Positions 54,666-63,923 of a stretch of DNA of 64,000 nt are shown here, piece after piece. The notes beneath the pieces are model-generated. The model searched no databases. It saw only the letters and a program-made list of their open reading frames with translations, and had not been told where the DNA came from. The position numbers were made by a program, and so were the translations under genes. How positions within the stretch are numbered: the first letter of the stretch is position 1; each line of letters begins with the position of its first letter. The stretch comes from Thiodiazotropha sp040507225 (GTDB lineage: Bacteria > Pseudomonadota > Gammaproteobacteria > Chromatiales > Chromatiaceae). The stretch spans positions 124,001 through 188,000 of the forward strand of contig JBEVVG010000001.1 of the NCBI GenBank assembly GCA_040507225.1, read 5' to 3'.

Positions 54666-57600
54666 ATGGGTGTGCAGCGGTGTTTATCGAGATCAGTGCC
54701 GTCAATCGTTTCGCGGGTGATGACACTGAGTTTCCTGCTCATGATGTGTGCATCGGTGTTCGCCGCTGGTCCCCAGTACCTGTCTCCGGAAATACATGAG
54801 GCGTTACGTGCCAAAGTGGCTGGCAAGGCTACACCCAGGCAGGAGGCGCTGTTGTTCGCTAATAATGATGCGATCAATCGTGCACGACTTGCACGACAGA
54901 TTCCGGATGCTCAGTATCAGGCAGCGCAGGAGCACTTCAAGCAACTCAACCGTCAGTTTGCGGCTGATGCGGCAATTGATGCAAATGCTGGATTTGAAGT
55001 ACAAAAGTCCAAAGCCAGTCGTTCGCAACCCGGTACCGATTCGGATTATATTGCTGACGTCAGTTCACCCGAGCAAATCAAGCAAATGCAGTCTGGTTAC
55101 AATCAGCGAATCAATGACTACCTAAAAGAGCATGAGGTCATTGCAGGAGACAGGAATGATTGGCACCAGAGACTGGATACTGACTTCATGGCCGATCCCA
55201 AAGGCGTAAGCCGCTCCGAATTTGCAGAGGTTGGTTCTTATAACAATGACGCTTATGTACGCCCGGAAGCCGCGAATTGGGAGTATAAGTCCCGCAACCC
55301 GGAAGCTGGTGCGATCAGCCAACGTGAAACCGTAGAGTACACGAGCGAAATGGAGGACTTTCGCAATAAAAAACAACGTCAGATTCGAGAGTTGCAGGCG
55401 AAAAACATTGAGAAAGGGACACTGGACGAGGGAAAACTGATCCAGAAACAGGCGCAGCAACAGAAATATGATTCGAGAATCGGGGATGCAGATGCCCGCT
55501 ATCGGGCGGATCACGGCCTCTCAAAGTCAACCAATCCTACCCATGACCTGGCCCAAATGGGGGCGATCCGTGAACCCGATGTTACGGAAGACATGGCCCG
55601 CGAGTTGCTGGGCAAGCCGGCTGGTGAGCCACTCTCGGCCTCGGACATGCAGCATGCACAACGCAAGTTCGACGCAAAGCGTCAGACCGCTTTCGCCACG
55701 GAACAGAATATCTATCAAAATGCCAAGCGCAGCATGGCTGAAGGCATCATGGAGAAAGGACAGTTGGATGCAGAAGTCGATCAGTGGATGAGGCAGAACT
55801 ATCCAACTCATGCAGATGCCAACGGCACCTATGCAAAAAGTGCGGCCAAGGATGCAGCGCAGGTGATGGAAAACATGTCTCCCTCCGAAAAGGGACGCTT
55901 CATGTCTGAAGTGCAGAACCGGCTGCCTAAGGATCCGCAGACCGGTGACATGACCGCCGAAAGCCGTCAGCTCATGAATGAACTGCGTGGCGAAATGGCA
56001 CTCAGACCGGGCAAAAAGCCGGTTGTTGCCGGTCCCGACCCAACAGATGTGGCGGTGATCGGTAAACATGGCAAAGCTCGTGTGACCCCTGTTGACGGCC
56101 CAACGACCAAACATGGATCCAGTTCGCCACTCATGGATCCCTTGACCGCAGTTGAGACCGGGGTTCAGATGAGCGAGGCGACAGCGCGTCAGTTAGGTAA
56201 GGTTTTGGATCGGGATGACAAGTCATTTACCACGCAGGACATGGCGGAGATTATCGGAGAGGGATCCGGTTACATGCCGATGCGCCATGCCGTGGAAGAC
56301 ACCCGCTTGAGTCAGCAGATGCAAAAGATCGAGCTGCAGAATCAAATCCGGGAACTGGAGAGTAAACCGGGGTCACGCAGTACCGCTGAACAGGCCAAAC
56401 TCGACCGGTTGAAGGCACAAGAGGCCTATGCCGACAGTACAACCGCCAACCTGGAAGACCTGGGAAAGCAGATGTTTGTTGAACCCAATAAGGAAATTGC
56501 GGGCAGGCGATGGAGCGAGATGGAGGCGCAGGTCAAGGCCGAGGGCCGCAAACCGGAATTTCTCCGGGATGGGGTACCCGCCATGGCCAAAATCGGCGCC
56601 GAGGTGGCCGGAGCTGCATTGGGCATCTCCACAGCGGCCAATACAGCAGCGGAAATGGAAACTTTTGACTCCCGTGCGCAATGGTCTGAGCAGAAAAAAG
56701 CCATACTGCAGGATCTGACCAATCAAGCGCTGAGGACCAGCAAGAGCACCAATCAGGCCGTTGCGGAGCTGGAGGGAATCCTCTATTCAGGTCAGGCACA
56801 TGAGCCCGGCAATCTCCAACGAATCGATCAGCTGCTGGGTATTATCGCGGCTAATCGCGACAAGATGCAGAAAATGGCTGCTATTGCGAACGGCCATTTG
56901 TCGGAGGTCGATCCACAAAAACTCGGTGTATTGCGAGGCTTGGTTGGAGCGCATCCCGATCCTGCAAGTCTCAGCGATTACGCACGCCAGCTGAGTGAAG
57001 AATCCCGCAGAAATGCTGCAACCATACAGGCCAGTACCGGGGATGCTGATCGCTCCACAACGGATCCGGACGATTCAGGTTGGGGCAGTGCGGAGGCTGG
57101 ATACGCTGATCAGTCAACGGGCAGCCAGTTGACCGCTGAAGAGGCATTGACCGAGAGAATTACCGAGATCATGCTGACCGAAACTGATCCTCAAAGGAGA
57201 AAGGCCTTGATCCGGGAGGCCATCAAGCAGCATGCCAATGATGGGAATGCAAAGTCCGCCAATGAAGATGGCATCTGGGGAGACGGGGAGTATGAGCAGG
57301 CCAGCGCGGCAGAACCCTATATCCAATCGATTGTCGCGGCGAATGGCGCTTGCGAATTTGGACGTGCCTGGAATCTTGCGAAAAAGGCCCGTGACCTTGA
57401 TCCCTCTCACGAATGGCTGAATCAGAACTATGCAACCCTTCGCACGCTGGCGGAGCGGGATCAAGCCTTTAGAGGGGCTCTCCAATCAGCCATAAGACAC
57501 CTGGAACAGGGTGAAGTCAGTCAAAGCATCGGTTCACTGAAGGTGGCAATGGCCAATGCCTCCACTCAGTGTGGGCAAGATCAAACAGTGCGCAATATTC

Positions 57601-58097
57601 TCGAAGACGCAAAGCGTATCGCGAAGATGGAGCGGGACTCGCTGGTCGCAGAAGCGCGTATGGAGGGGCAACGCAGTGCCTGGGAACGAGAGCAGGCCCG
57701 TGAGCGATTTGCGCGTGAAAAGGACGAACGAAGACGCTCAGCCCGTGCGCTTCAAGGTGCTTTGATGGGTGTGTTGGGAACGGCCCAACATATACAAACG
57801 GCACGCAGCAGGTCCTCCGGTGTTACATCAGATCCAACTCAGGGCGAAGACATCTTTGACCGTATGACGAGGGAGAATGAACGAAAATACGGTCGAATGA
57901 TGGATAAGTACCGAGACAGCCAGAACGACTTTAGAGCCAAAGCACCGTCGGTATCGCGTAGTGACCCCCCAGAGGTGGATGATGATCTTGGCTGGCAGCC
58001 GACTCCGCCCGCGCATGAGGATGTCACGCCAGAACCTTGCGGCGGTCCCTTGGGGCCGGCGAAAGGGGGATTTGAAACCAGTGAGTGTGACCGCTAA
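54666..58097 (+). CDS. Large exported protein of unknown function
   Basis: This 1143-aa protein begins at ATG 54666 (GGGTGGGG upstream); starts at 54633 and 54720 are possible. A hydrophobic stretch, VMTLSFLLMMCASVFA, looks like a signal peptide with cleavage after FA. The mature part is almost entirely hydrophilic, Gln-, Glu- and Ala-rich and helical, with likely coiled coils near 240-290 and 1000-1040 and few cysteines. A TPR-like section is near 925-1010 (ACEFGRAWNLAKKARDLDPS). No family recognised. It is convergent with a lipoprotein gene across the nested hairpin element. Periplasmic location is inferred from the signal. Confidence 0.75.
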   Translation: MGVQRCLSRSVPSIVSRVMTLSFLLMMCASVFAAGPQYLSPEIHEALRAKVAGKATPRQEALLFANNDAINRARLARQIPDAQYQAAQEHFKQLNRQFAADAAIDANAGFEVQKSKASRSQPGTDSDYIADVSSPEQIKQMQSGYNQRINDYLKEHEVIAGDRNDWHQRLDTDFMADPKGVSRSEFAEVGSYNNDAYVRPEAANWEYKSRNPEAGAISQRETVEYTSEMEDFRNKKQRQIRELQAKNIEKGTLDEGKLIQKQAQQQKYDSRIGDADARYRADHGLSKSTNPTHDLAQMGAIREPDVTEDMARELLGKPAGEPLSASDMQHAQRKFDAKRQTAFATEQNIYQNAKRSMAEGIMEKGQLDAEVDQWMRQNYPTHADANGTYAKSAAKDAAQVMENMSPSEKGRFMSEVQNRLPKDPQTGDMTAESRQLMNELRGEMALRPGKKPVVAGPDPTDVAVIGKHGKARVTPVDGPTTKHGSSSPLMDPLTAVETGVQMSEATARQLGKVLDRDDKSFTTQDMAEIIGEGSGYMPMRHAVEDTRLSQQMQKIELQNQIRELESKPGSRSTAEQAKLDRLKAQEAYADSTTANLEDLGKQMFVEPNKEIAGRRWSEMEAQVKAEGRKPEFLRDGVPAMAKIGAEVAGAALGISTAANTAAEMETFDSRAQWSEQKKAILQDLTNQALRTSKSTNQAVAELEGILYSGQAHEPGNLQRIDQLLGIIAANRDKMQKMAAIANGHLSEVDPQKLGVLRGLVGAHPDPASLSDYARQLSEESRRNAATIQASTGDADRSTTDPDDSGWGSAEAGYADQSTGSQLTAEEALTERITEIMLTETDPQRRKALIREAIKQHANDGNAKSANEDGIWGDGEYEQASAAEPYIQSIVAANGACEFGRAWNLAKKARDLDPSHEWLNQNYATLRTLAERDQAFRGALQSAIRHLEQGEVSQSIGSLKVAMANASTQCGQDQTVRNILEDAKRIAKMERDSLVAEARMEGQRSAWEREQARERFAREKDERRRSARALQGALMGVLGTAQHIQTARSRSSGVTSDPTQGEDIFDRMTRENERKYGRMMDKYRDSQNDFRAKAPSVSRSDPPEVDDDLGWQPTPPAHEDVTPEPCGGPLGPAKGGFETSECDR

Positions 58098-58120
58098 GTC
58101 AGGCCCTGGTGGAGTCTGAT

Positions 58121-58388
58121 CTAGTGGGCCGCGGTAAATTCGCTAACACTCAGAGCCCCGCTAATGGGCCAAGGCAAGGCGCACTTCGTCGGGAATGGCA
58201 TGCCCTTTCCAAGAAGTGCAAGGCAGAATTGGCCCAGTAGCGGGACTCCCTTTGGGCCGTGCCACAAGCGCCATTGGCGGTGTCATGCTCGCTTGAATTA
58301 GCGACGGCCAGTCCTACGCTCGCAGGCCATTGCCAATGGCGCTTGTGGCGCGGCTGAGAGTTACCGAATTTACCGAGCGGCCCACTAG
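58121..58388. repeat. 268-bp nested inverted-repeat element
   Basis: The ends CTAGTGGGCC (58121-58130) and GGCCCACTAG (58379-58388) are perfect inverted repeats, and similarity continues inward (GGTAAATTCG against CGAATTTACC). Inside are two further hairpins: CCGCTAATGGGCCAA (58158-58172) with TTGGCCCAGTAGCGG (58229-58243), and GCCACAAGCGCCATTGGC (58261-58278) with GCCAATGGCGCTTGTGGC (58332-58349, perfect). It lies between convergent genes, and its right end supplies the stop codon of the lipoprotein gene. It looks like a MITE-like or REP-like element. Confidence 0.75.
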
Positions 58389-59329
58389 CGGGCGTTGATG
58401 GTAAAACGCACTGTTTGACTGGAACACCCATCATCGACACAAACTTCGCCTTTGTAGGTATAAGTGCCATGTTTTGCCCGACTGGGTATTTTCTGACTGA
58501 AGGTGGATGACTGGATACCGGTGTGCTGTAACGATTTGCGTACCTTGGGATAACCGGGGAGTGTTTTGTCAGAGAACAGCAGGGTGCGGGTTTCAGTGAC
58601 TTCAGCCGTCTCATTCATCCCGGCCGCAACCTCGTAGCGGATTACTAAATCTATAACCTTGCCGGGTAGTACATTTTCAGGTTTCGCGGCGACAGTGACA
58701 TTGCGTACTGCGACGGATTGCTGAACATCGGCTTGAACGGGTGTTGTGTTGTCCGCAGGAGTCAAAGTGAGTGCGGCTGGAGGAGAGGGGATTTCCTCGG
58801 CAACTGCCTGCACATCAGATATGTCTGGATCGAGGAATCGAATCGTGGACTGAGTCAGAAGGTTTTCGATGTCTGAGGGTGCGGTTGTTTCGTCGGTCCA
58901 TTGATCGTGGGCCATGGGGCCGTGCATCGCCCAATTATCCAAATGGAGTGTTTCAACGATCAGGTGGCCGGTATGTCCATCGTCTGATTCGAATGCAAGA
59001 AAAAGGCGCCAGGTGGATTGTTGGGAAACATCCGTGATTCTGCCGGTCATGCCGGATGGGGCCAGCAACCGGGCGTGCTTCTTTGAATTTTCGAGACACT
59101 TTTCCCTCTGGTGTGGTGTGGTGAAGCAGAGATGTGTAGGCGTGCCACCATAGACCACCAGTTGATTGGTCCAATCGGTTCTGAAAACGAACTCACGGCC
59201 GATGAAATGCTCCTTGAGTTCAATCATACGATCCTGTGTCACCAAAGGGTCAGGCATGCCACAACTGTTGAGAAACAGTATGATCCCGAACAGTGGCAGG
59301 GGAATTAATTTACTGTGCCGAATTCGCAT
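58385..59329 (-). CDS. Unknown lipoprotein
   Basis: This 314-aa protein has a signal peptide with lipobox FLNSCG (acylated cysteine near position 23). The middle contains a domain with LIVETLHLDNWAMHGPMAHD. The C-terminal 100 residues are beta-rich with YKGEVCVDDGCSSQTVRF, where the two cysteines could form a disulfide. It is convergent with the 1143-aa exported protein, so both may act in the envelope. Its stop codon lies in the end of the inverted-repeat element, so the last residues may derive from the insertion. Family unknown. Confidence 0.78.
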   Translation of the reverse strand: MRIRHSKLIPLPLFGIILFLNSCGMPDPLVTQDRMIELKEHFIGREFVFRTDWTNQLVVYGGTPTHLCFTTPHQREKCLENSKKHARLLAPSGMTGRITDVSQQSTWRLFLAFESDDGHTGHLIVETLHLDNWAMHGPMAHDQWTDETTAPSDIENLLTQSTIRFLDPDISDVQAVAEEIPSPPAALTLTPADNTTPVQADVQQSVAVRNVTVAAKPENVLPGKVIDLVIRYEVAAGMNETAEVTETRTLLFSDKTLPGYPKVRKSLQHTGIQSSTFSQKIPSRAKHGTYTYKGEVCVDDGCSSQTVRFTINAR

Positions 59330-59809
59330 CGCCTAACCCTAAAAATCATAGAAAACTGATCCCTCAATCCCAATATTCTCATTGGGAATTATACAGATTA
59401 TTTTGCTGAATATTATCGAACGGACTCCCATACGAATGCTTCAAGAAAGGGTATCAAGCCGGGCTCTGGCCACCAACCTGGCAGGCCTGTTGTATTCATG
59501 CCGTACTGGGATGTGAATTGAGAAATGAGGCTGCCGATACCGGCTCAAGTCGAGAGTTGCATCTCACTGTACGTCGAATGATCGTCATTGGGCACTGATT
59601 GTCGGCTGACAAACAGGTAAATCGACCGCAGATATCGGTTAATGGCCGGGATTGATCTGTAAAGCGACATTCAGCAGGTGTTCTCAGAGATTTTCAATAC
59701 TTCGAAAAAATCGAACTAATATAAAGTATCATTCGAATTTAAAAGATAATCACTAGCCCTTAATATCAACCTCAACAGAACGCAACGATTCACTCAGAGG
59801 TAATTACCG
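59330..59809 (+). promoter_or_regulatory. Intergenic region upstream of the persulfide genes
   Basis: No gene is seen in 480 bp. TCCCAAT and ATTGGGA form a dyad at 59368-59387. Three TCGAA motifs (59701-59706, 59710-59715, 59732-59737) flank an AT-rich stretch with TATAAAGT and may bind a sulfide- or persulfide-responsive regulator. AGAGGTAA precedes the rhodanese start. Confidence 0.4.
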
Positions 59810-60385
59810 ATGTCAGCAAAGAAAATTCCGAGCCTGTCAGCACAGGAATACCTTCAGCGGGTCGGTCAGGGAGAATCAATGCTGCTCATAGATGTTCGTA
59901 GCTACCCGGAATACCTTGAAGGGCACATTCCAACGGCGAAACACCTGTCACTCGAGCGACTGACCGGGGAATCGCTGCGGGATAAGCTGGAGCAACTGCA
60001 GGCAGACAGTGAAACACCCATCGTTTTCACCTGCCATAGCGGGTTTCGTGCACAAAAGGCCTATCAGCGAATGTCTGATGCGGGCTACCGGAACCTCGTT
60101 CTTCTCGATGGTGGTACCGGGGCCTGGCAGAAAGCGGGATTACCCCTGACACGTCGCAGTTCTGTGATCTCACTGGAACGCCAGATACAGATTGCCATTG
60201 GCGGCCTGCTGCTGTTGAAAGTGTTGTTTGGCTTTACGGTCCACGAGTTGTTCTTCCTGGCAGGTGCTGTGATCGGAGCCGGGCTGATCATTGCGGGGGT
60301 AACCCGATGGTGCGGGCTGGCCCGACTTATCGCGGCGATGCCCTGGAATCGTCAGCTGGGTTGTGACGGAAAAGCATCTGCATGA
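59810..60385 (+). CDS. Rhodanese domain protein with C-terminal membrane segment (YgaP-like)
   Basis: This 191-aa protein has a rhodanese domain at residues 8-115 with the active-site cysteine C75 in FTCHSGFRAQ, followed by two membrane helices (about 125-170) like the DUF2892 part of YgaP. It transfers sulfane sulfur, probably to or from glutathione persulfide, at the inner membrane. The next gene, 35 bp downstream, is a persulfide dioxygenase, so the pair probably detoxifies or oxidises sulfane sulfur. AGAGGTAA precedes ATG 59810. Confidence 0.9.
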   Translation: MSAKKIPSLSAQEYLQRVGQGESMLLIDVRSYPEYLEGHIPTAKHLSLERLTGESLRDKLEQLQADSETPIVFTCHSGFRAQKAYQRMSDAGYRNLVLLDGGTGAWQKAGLPLTRRSSVISLERQIQIAIGGLLLLKVLFGFTVHELFFLAGAVIGAGLIIAGVTRWCGLARLIAAMPWNRQLGCDGKASA

Positions 60386-60420
60386 CCGGTGAAATGGATT
60401 AACGAAGAGGAGACATTGCC

Positions 60421-61113
60421 ATGATATTCCGACAGTTGTTTGATAGAGAGTCTTCCACCTACACCTACCTGATTGCACCACGGGAAGGAGGTGAGGCTTT
60501 ATTGATCGATCCGGTCGAAGCCAACGTGCCGCAGTACATTCAACTGATCGATGATCTGGATCTGAAACTGGTCCTGGCTGCGGATACCCATATCCATGCG
60601 GATCATGTGACAGGTCTTGGCATGCTGAGAGAAAGCACCGGTTGTGCCAGTGCCATGGGCGAGATGTCCAAAGCGGAGTGTGTCTCCCTGCGTTTCAGGG
60701 AAGGCGAGATGCTGAAAGTGGGCGATATCCAACTCGATGTTCTGTACACCCCGGGGCATACGGATGATTCCTACAGCTTCCTTCTGCCGGACCGGGTGTT
60801 TACCGGAGATACCTTGTTGATTCGCGGTACCGGTCGAACCGATTTCCAGAACGGTGACCCGGGCGCGCAATACGATAGTCTGTTCGGCAAGCTGCTGAAG
60901 TTGCCTGAACAGACCCGTGTATATCCCGCCCACGACTATCACGGTATGAGTGTAAGTACGATCAGAGAGGAGAAACGCCATAATCCTCGGCTGCAGGTGA
61001 GTGACAAGAGTGCGTACATCGATCTGATGAATGGTTTGAAGCTTGATAATCCAAAGATGATGGATATCGCGGTACCGGCAAACAGAAACTGTGGTTTGAA
61101 ATCGGTCGCTTGA
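60421..61113 (+). CDS. Persulfide dioxygenase, ETHE1-type metallo-beta-lactamase fold
   Basis: This 230-aa protein shows the MBL motif THIHADH with H57, H59, D61 and H62, a further H113 in PGHTDD, D130 in FTGDT and H171 in YPAHDY. The sequence GTGRTDFQ near 136-143 is typical of ETHE1-like persulfide dioxygenases, which oxidise glutathione persulfide to sulfite using iron and oxygen. It follows the rhodanese gene by 35 bp with GAGGAGA before the start. A small membrane protein gene follows. Size and motifs are complete. Confidence 0.93.
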   Translation: MIFRQLFDRESSTYTYLIAPREGGEALLIDPVEANVPQYIQLIDDLDLKLVLAADTHIHADHVTGLGMLRESTGCASAMGEMSKAECVSLRFREGEMLKVGDIQLDVLYTPGHTDDSYSFLLPDRVFTGDTLLIRGTGRTDFQNGDPGAQYDSLFGKLLKLPEQTRVYPAHDYHGMSVSTIREEKRHNPRLQVSDKSAYIDLMNGLKLDNPKMMDIAVPANRNCGLKSVA

Positions 61114-61151
61114 CGCGTGAGGCATTGATTCGACTGTAGAGGAGGCTGACT

Positions 61152-61346
61152 ATGACTGTAGCAACATTTCTGACCATGACACTTACCGGAAGCCTGGTAC
61201 TGATGAAACTTGTACTGATGGTATTCGCCATCATGCTGTTGGTCCGTGGCTCATTGCGTGCCCGTCACCCCGGTGCCATGGATCCGGATTGGCATGATAA
61301 GGCCCTGCAACCTGAGCTGCAGGCGGTTAGCCGCCGACGCATGTGA
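61152..61346 (+). CDS. Small membrane protein of the persulfide operon
   Basis: This 64-aa protein has one long hydrophobic stretch (residues about 4-32, LVLMKLVLMVFAIMLLVRG) and a short polar tail. GAGGAGG lies 7 bp before ATG 61152. It is 38 bp behind the dioxygenase gene and before a strong hairpin, so it closes the operon. No function is known to me. Confidence 0.75.
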   Translation: MTVATFLTMTLTGSLVLMKLVLMVFAIMLLVRGSLRARHPGAMDPDWHDKALQPELQAVSRRRM

Positions 61347-61383
61347 TATGTGGGGTTCTCGTGAAACAGTCCGTGTCCAGAGA

Positions 61384-61409
61384 GCCCAGAAGGGTTCACC
61401 CTTCTGGGC
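61384..61409 (+). terminator. Hairpin at the end of the persulfide operon
   Basis: GCCCAGAAGGG (61384-61394) and CCCTTCTGGGC (61399-61409) form a perfect 11-bp stem with a TTCA loop. A short T-rich tail (CTGTTT) follows. Confidence 0.8.
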
Positions 61410-61547
61410 CCTGTTTCTCAACAATGCAAGTACATTCGTTGATCGATCAGACGATCCTGAACTGGCAGGCAATCATGGTCTGTGACTTGAGGGATCATTG
61501 AATGTCGACAGGAGTTATCCCAACCCACCATGCCATCGGAGATTATC

Positions 61548-62741
61548 ATGACGATCAGCAAACCGCTTTACGACCCATCTGACGAGTCGCTTGATGCTGC
61601 GATAGAACTGTTGACATCTATCGAACCCACGGATGTTGGCATCACAAGTTGTTATCTGGACATCGATTCCCCAATCAATGACTCTCTGGGTGAAATTCAA
61701 GCTGAGGCACTCAGAATCGGGGCTGAGCTTGATGCTACCGCCCGTCACGAACTCGACGATGCGATGACCCGGATCAGAGCTGCGGTTTTAGAGGCACGGG
61801 AAACTGAGACGCGAGGCTTGGCGATATTTTCCCGTAGCGTGATCGGCGGCAGGTTCTGGGAGGTAATTCCAAGCACGCTACCGTTTCGCAATCAGTTGAC
61901 CTATTACCGGGTACCGGACGTGAGGCCCCTGTTGTCTCTCAGGGATGTCAGTAATGAGCAATTCGTGGTGTGGTCAACAACCGACGGCGTGGAGTTGCTG
62001 AGGCTCAGGGGGGGAGCTTCAAGAACCCTTGCGTGGATGGCCGAGTCACAGATGCAAAGACCAGAGAATGAGGCGCTGGAAAGCCCAGTGCTTAAGCCGA
62101 TCGTCGGAATCCGGCATCAGCGCACTGGTCGGTTGGCGCGAAACACACTGTCTCGACTGCTGAGGCCGGTGAAAAGTCTGCAATTGATAATCGCCGGTGA
62201 TCCTGAAAGACTGCAGCGACTGGGGGATTGGCTTCCGCGAAATCTGCTGTCATCAGTGAAACAGAAGATAGCCTTGTCTCCATACCTGGCCCGACACAAG
62301 GCACTGAAACAGATCGCAGACCAAACAGCTTCCGGAGTACGCGATGCGGTCGATGCCTTTGCCAGCACCTGTCTGCGGGTGCCATACCTCAGAGGTTCAA
62401 GTGTCGCTGGTGTGCACAAGACACTCACTGCTCTGTGTGCCCGATCGCTGGATCTGCTGTTGATATCCAGCGGCAATCACAGCTTGAGCAGGTTGCAACT
62501 ATCAGCTTCAAAATTGAAGCGCATTGGGTGGGATGTTCAACAGCAAGGCAGTAAACGAAATACGGGATTCTGGCATACCGGCATTGAATTCAGCCGTTTG
62601 GCCTGTCAACAACAGATACCCGTTCTGGTTACGCATAATGATCACGAAGTCATCAAGGACGGGGTAGGGGGCGTAGTGCTCAATCAGGATATAAAGGCGG
62701 CTGAAGTCTGTCGTCCACTGCTTGGAGTGGGTGACCGGTGA
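61548..62741 (+). CDS. Possible bacterial eRF1-like (baeRF) protein
   Basis: This 397-aa protein starts at ATG 61548 with GGAG 8 bp upstream; an ATG at 61530 is in frame but worse placed. The pattern is that of bacterial archaeo-eukaryotic release-factor-like proteins: ITSCYLDIDS early, GLAIFSR near 90, a central domain with YYRVPDVRPLLSLRDVSNEQ, the basic LVKPIVGIRH region, and a C-terminal domain ending PVLVTHNDHEVIKDGVGGVV. Such proteins are thought to act on stalled ribosomes. I am not certain of the subfamily, and no catalytic GGQ motif is visible. It stands alone. Confidence 0.5.
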   Translation: MTISKPLYDPSDESLDAAIELLTSIEPTDVGITSCYLDIDSPINDSLGEIQAEALRIGAELDATARHELDDAMTRIRAAVLEARETETRGLAIFSRSVIGGRFWEVIPSTLPFRNQLTYYRVPDVRPLLSLRDVSNEQFVVWSTTDGVELLRLRGGASRTLAWMAESQMQRPENEALESPVLKPIVGIRHQRTGRLARNTLSRLLRPVKSLQLIIAGDPERLQRLGDWLPRNLLSSVKQKIALSPYLARHKALKQIADQTASGVRDAVDAFASTCLRVPYLRGSSVAGVHKTLTALCARSLDLLLISSGNHSLSRLQLSASKLKRIGWDVQQQGSKRNTGFWHTGIEFSRLACQQQIPVLVTHNDHEVIKDGVGGVVLNQDIKAAEVCRPLLGVGDR

Positions 62742-62905
62742 AGCCGCATGAATTGCCGCTCCCTGGTGTAAAGACATGATGCAAGCCCCGCCGATCTGAT
62801 GATGCCGCATGGATGTGAATCCACATAGGAAAGTGTCTTTTGCGAATATTTATGGCGTTGTATGGTAAGCATGACGGTCGTGGCAAACGCTCGGAAGGAG
62901 TAAGC

Positions 62906-63811
62906 ATGCAGAACCTGAAGCTAAACTTGAAGCATTTACGCTATTTCTGGGCGGTCGCCAGCTGTGGGACCATCGCTGAGGCGTCCGAGTCACTGTTTGT
63001 TACACCTCAGACGATCAGCGGGCAGTTGAAGGAGCTTGAAACACAACTCGGTTCAGAACTGTTTCGTAAAGAGGGGAGGCGCCTTGGATTGACGGATACC
63101 GGTCGTCTGGTGTTCTCCTATGCGGATGAGATGTTCCGCATCGGGATCGAACTCCAGGATGTGCTTTCGGGTAGAACACAGGGAGCCTCGATCACATTGA
63201 AGGTGGGTGTGGCCATGGTGGTGCCCAAGTTACTGGCCTACCGGGTACTGGAACCTGTATTGAAGATGCAGGATCCGGTCAAGCTGATCTGCCATGAGGC
63301 ACCGCTGGTCGATTTGCTGGCCGATCTGTCGGTGCACAAACTCGACATGGTGCTTGCGGACAGTCCCATCAACCCGACACTTAATATCCGTGCATACAAC
63401 CATGCCTTGGGTAACAGTGGGATTTCTTTTTTTTCGGTCTCCAGGCAGGCCGGGAAACTGCGGCGTGATTTTCCTGCGAGTCTGGATGGCGCCAATATGC
63501 TGATGCCCAGTGGGGGAAGCAGCTTGCGCCGTAATCTGGAGATCTGGTTCCAAAAGCAGCAGATCGACCCGGCAGTGGTTGCTGAATTCGAGGACCGGGC
63601 GCTGATGAAGACTTTTGGTGAACGGGGCACCGGTATTTTTACCTCGCCAACTGCGGTGGAACAGGATGTAATCGATAAGTATGGTGTGGAAGTCATTGGC
63701 AGGACGGATGAGATATCGGAAAGTTTTTTTGTCATATCACCCGAAAGGCATATCAAACATCCGGCCATCAACCTGATCACTCAGGCGGCAAAATCAGATC
63801 TTTTTGGTTGA
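62906..63811 (+). CDS. nhaR: NhaR-type LysR transcriptional regulator
   Basis: This 301-aa protein has the LysR helix-turn-helix at residues about 8-70: LKHLRYFWAVASCGTIAEAS, VTPQTISGQLKELETQLGSE. The effector part resembles E. coli NhaR (HKLDMVLADSPI, then EFEDRALMKTFGERGTGIF), a sodium- and pH-responsive activator of nhaA and of biofilm genes. I chose ATG 62906 because AAGGAG lies 6 bp upstream; the longer frame from 62840 adds a random-looking extension. No nhaA gene is seen in this window, so the target may be elsewhere. Confidence 0.88.
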   Translation: MQNLKLNLKHLRYFWAVASCGTIAEASESLFVTPQTISGQLKELETQLGSELFRKEGRRLGLTDTGRLVFSYADEMFRIGIELQDVLSGRTQGASITLKVGVAMVVPKLLAYRVLEPVLKMQDPVKLICHEAPLVDLLADLSVHKLDMVLADSPINPTLNIRAYNHALGNSGISFFSVSRQAGKLRRDFPASLDGANMLMPSGGSSLRRNLEIWFQKQQIDPAVVAEFEDRALMKTFGERGTGIFTSPTAVEQDVIDKYGVEVIGRTDEISESFFVISPERHIKHPAINLITQAAKSDLFG

Positions 63812-63875
63812 ACGGTATGCCATCAGCTGTGATACATGCCTGGCTGCAATCCAGCAACTGACCGGCAGATCTTCT

Positions 63876-63923
63876 ATACTGAAAAGCAGCAGTTCCTGCG
63901 ATGCGATTGCTGCTTTTCAGTAT
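63876..63923. terminator. Strong hairpin after the LysR gene
   Basis: ATACTGAAAAGCAGCA (63876-63891) and TGCTGCTTTTCAGTAT (63908-63923) are perfect 16-bp inverted arms with a 16-nt loop. There is no T-run after it. It is either a bidirectional terminator or a short palindromic repeat. Confidence 0.65.
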
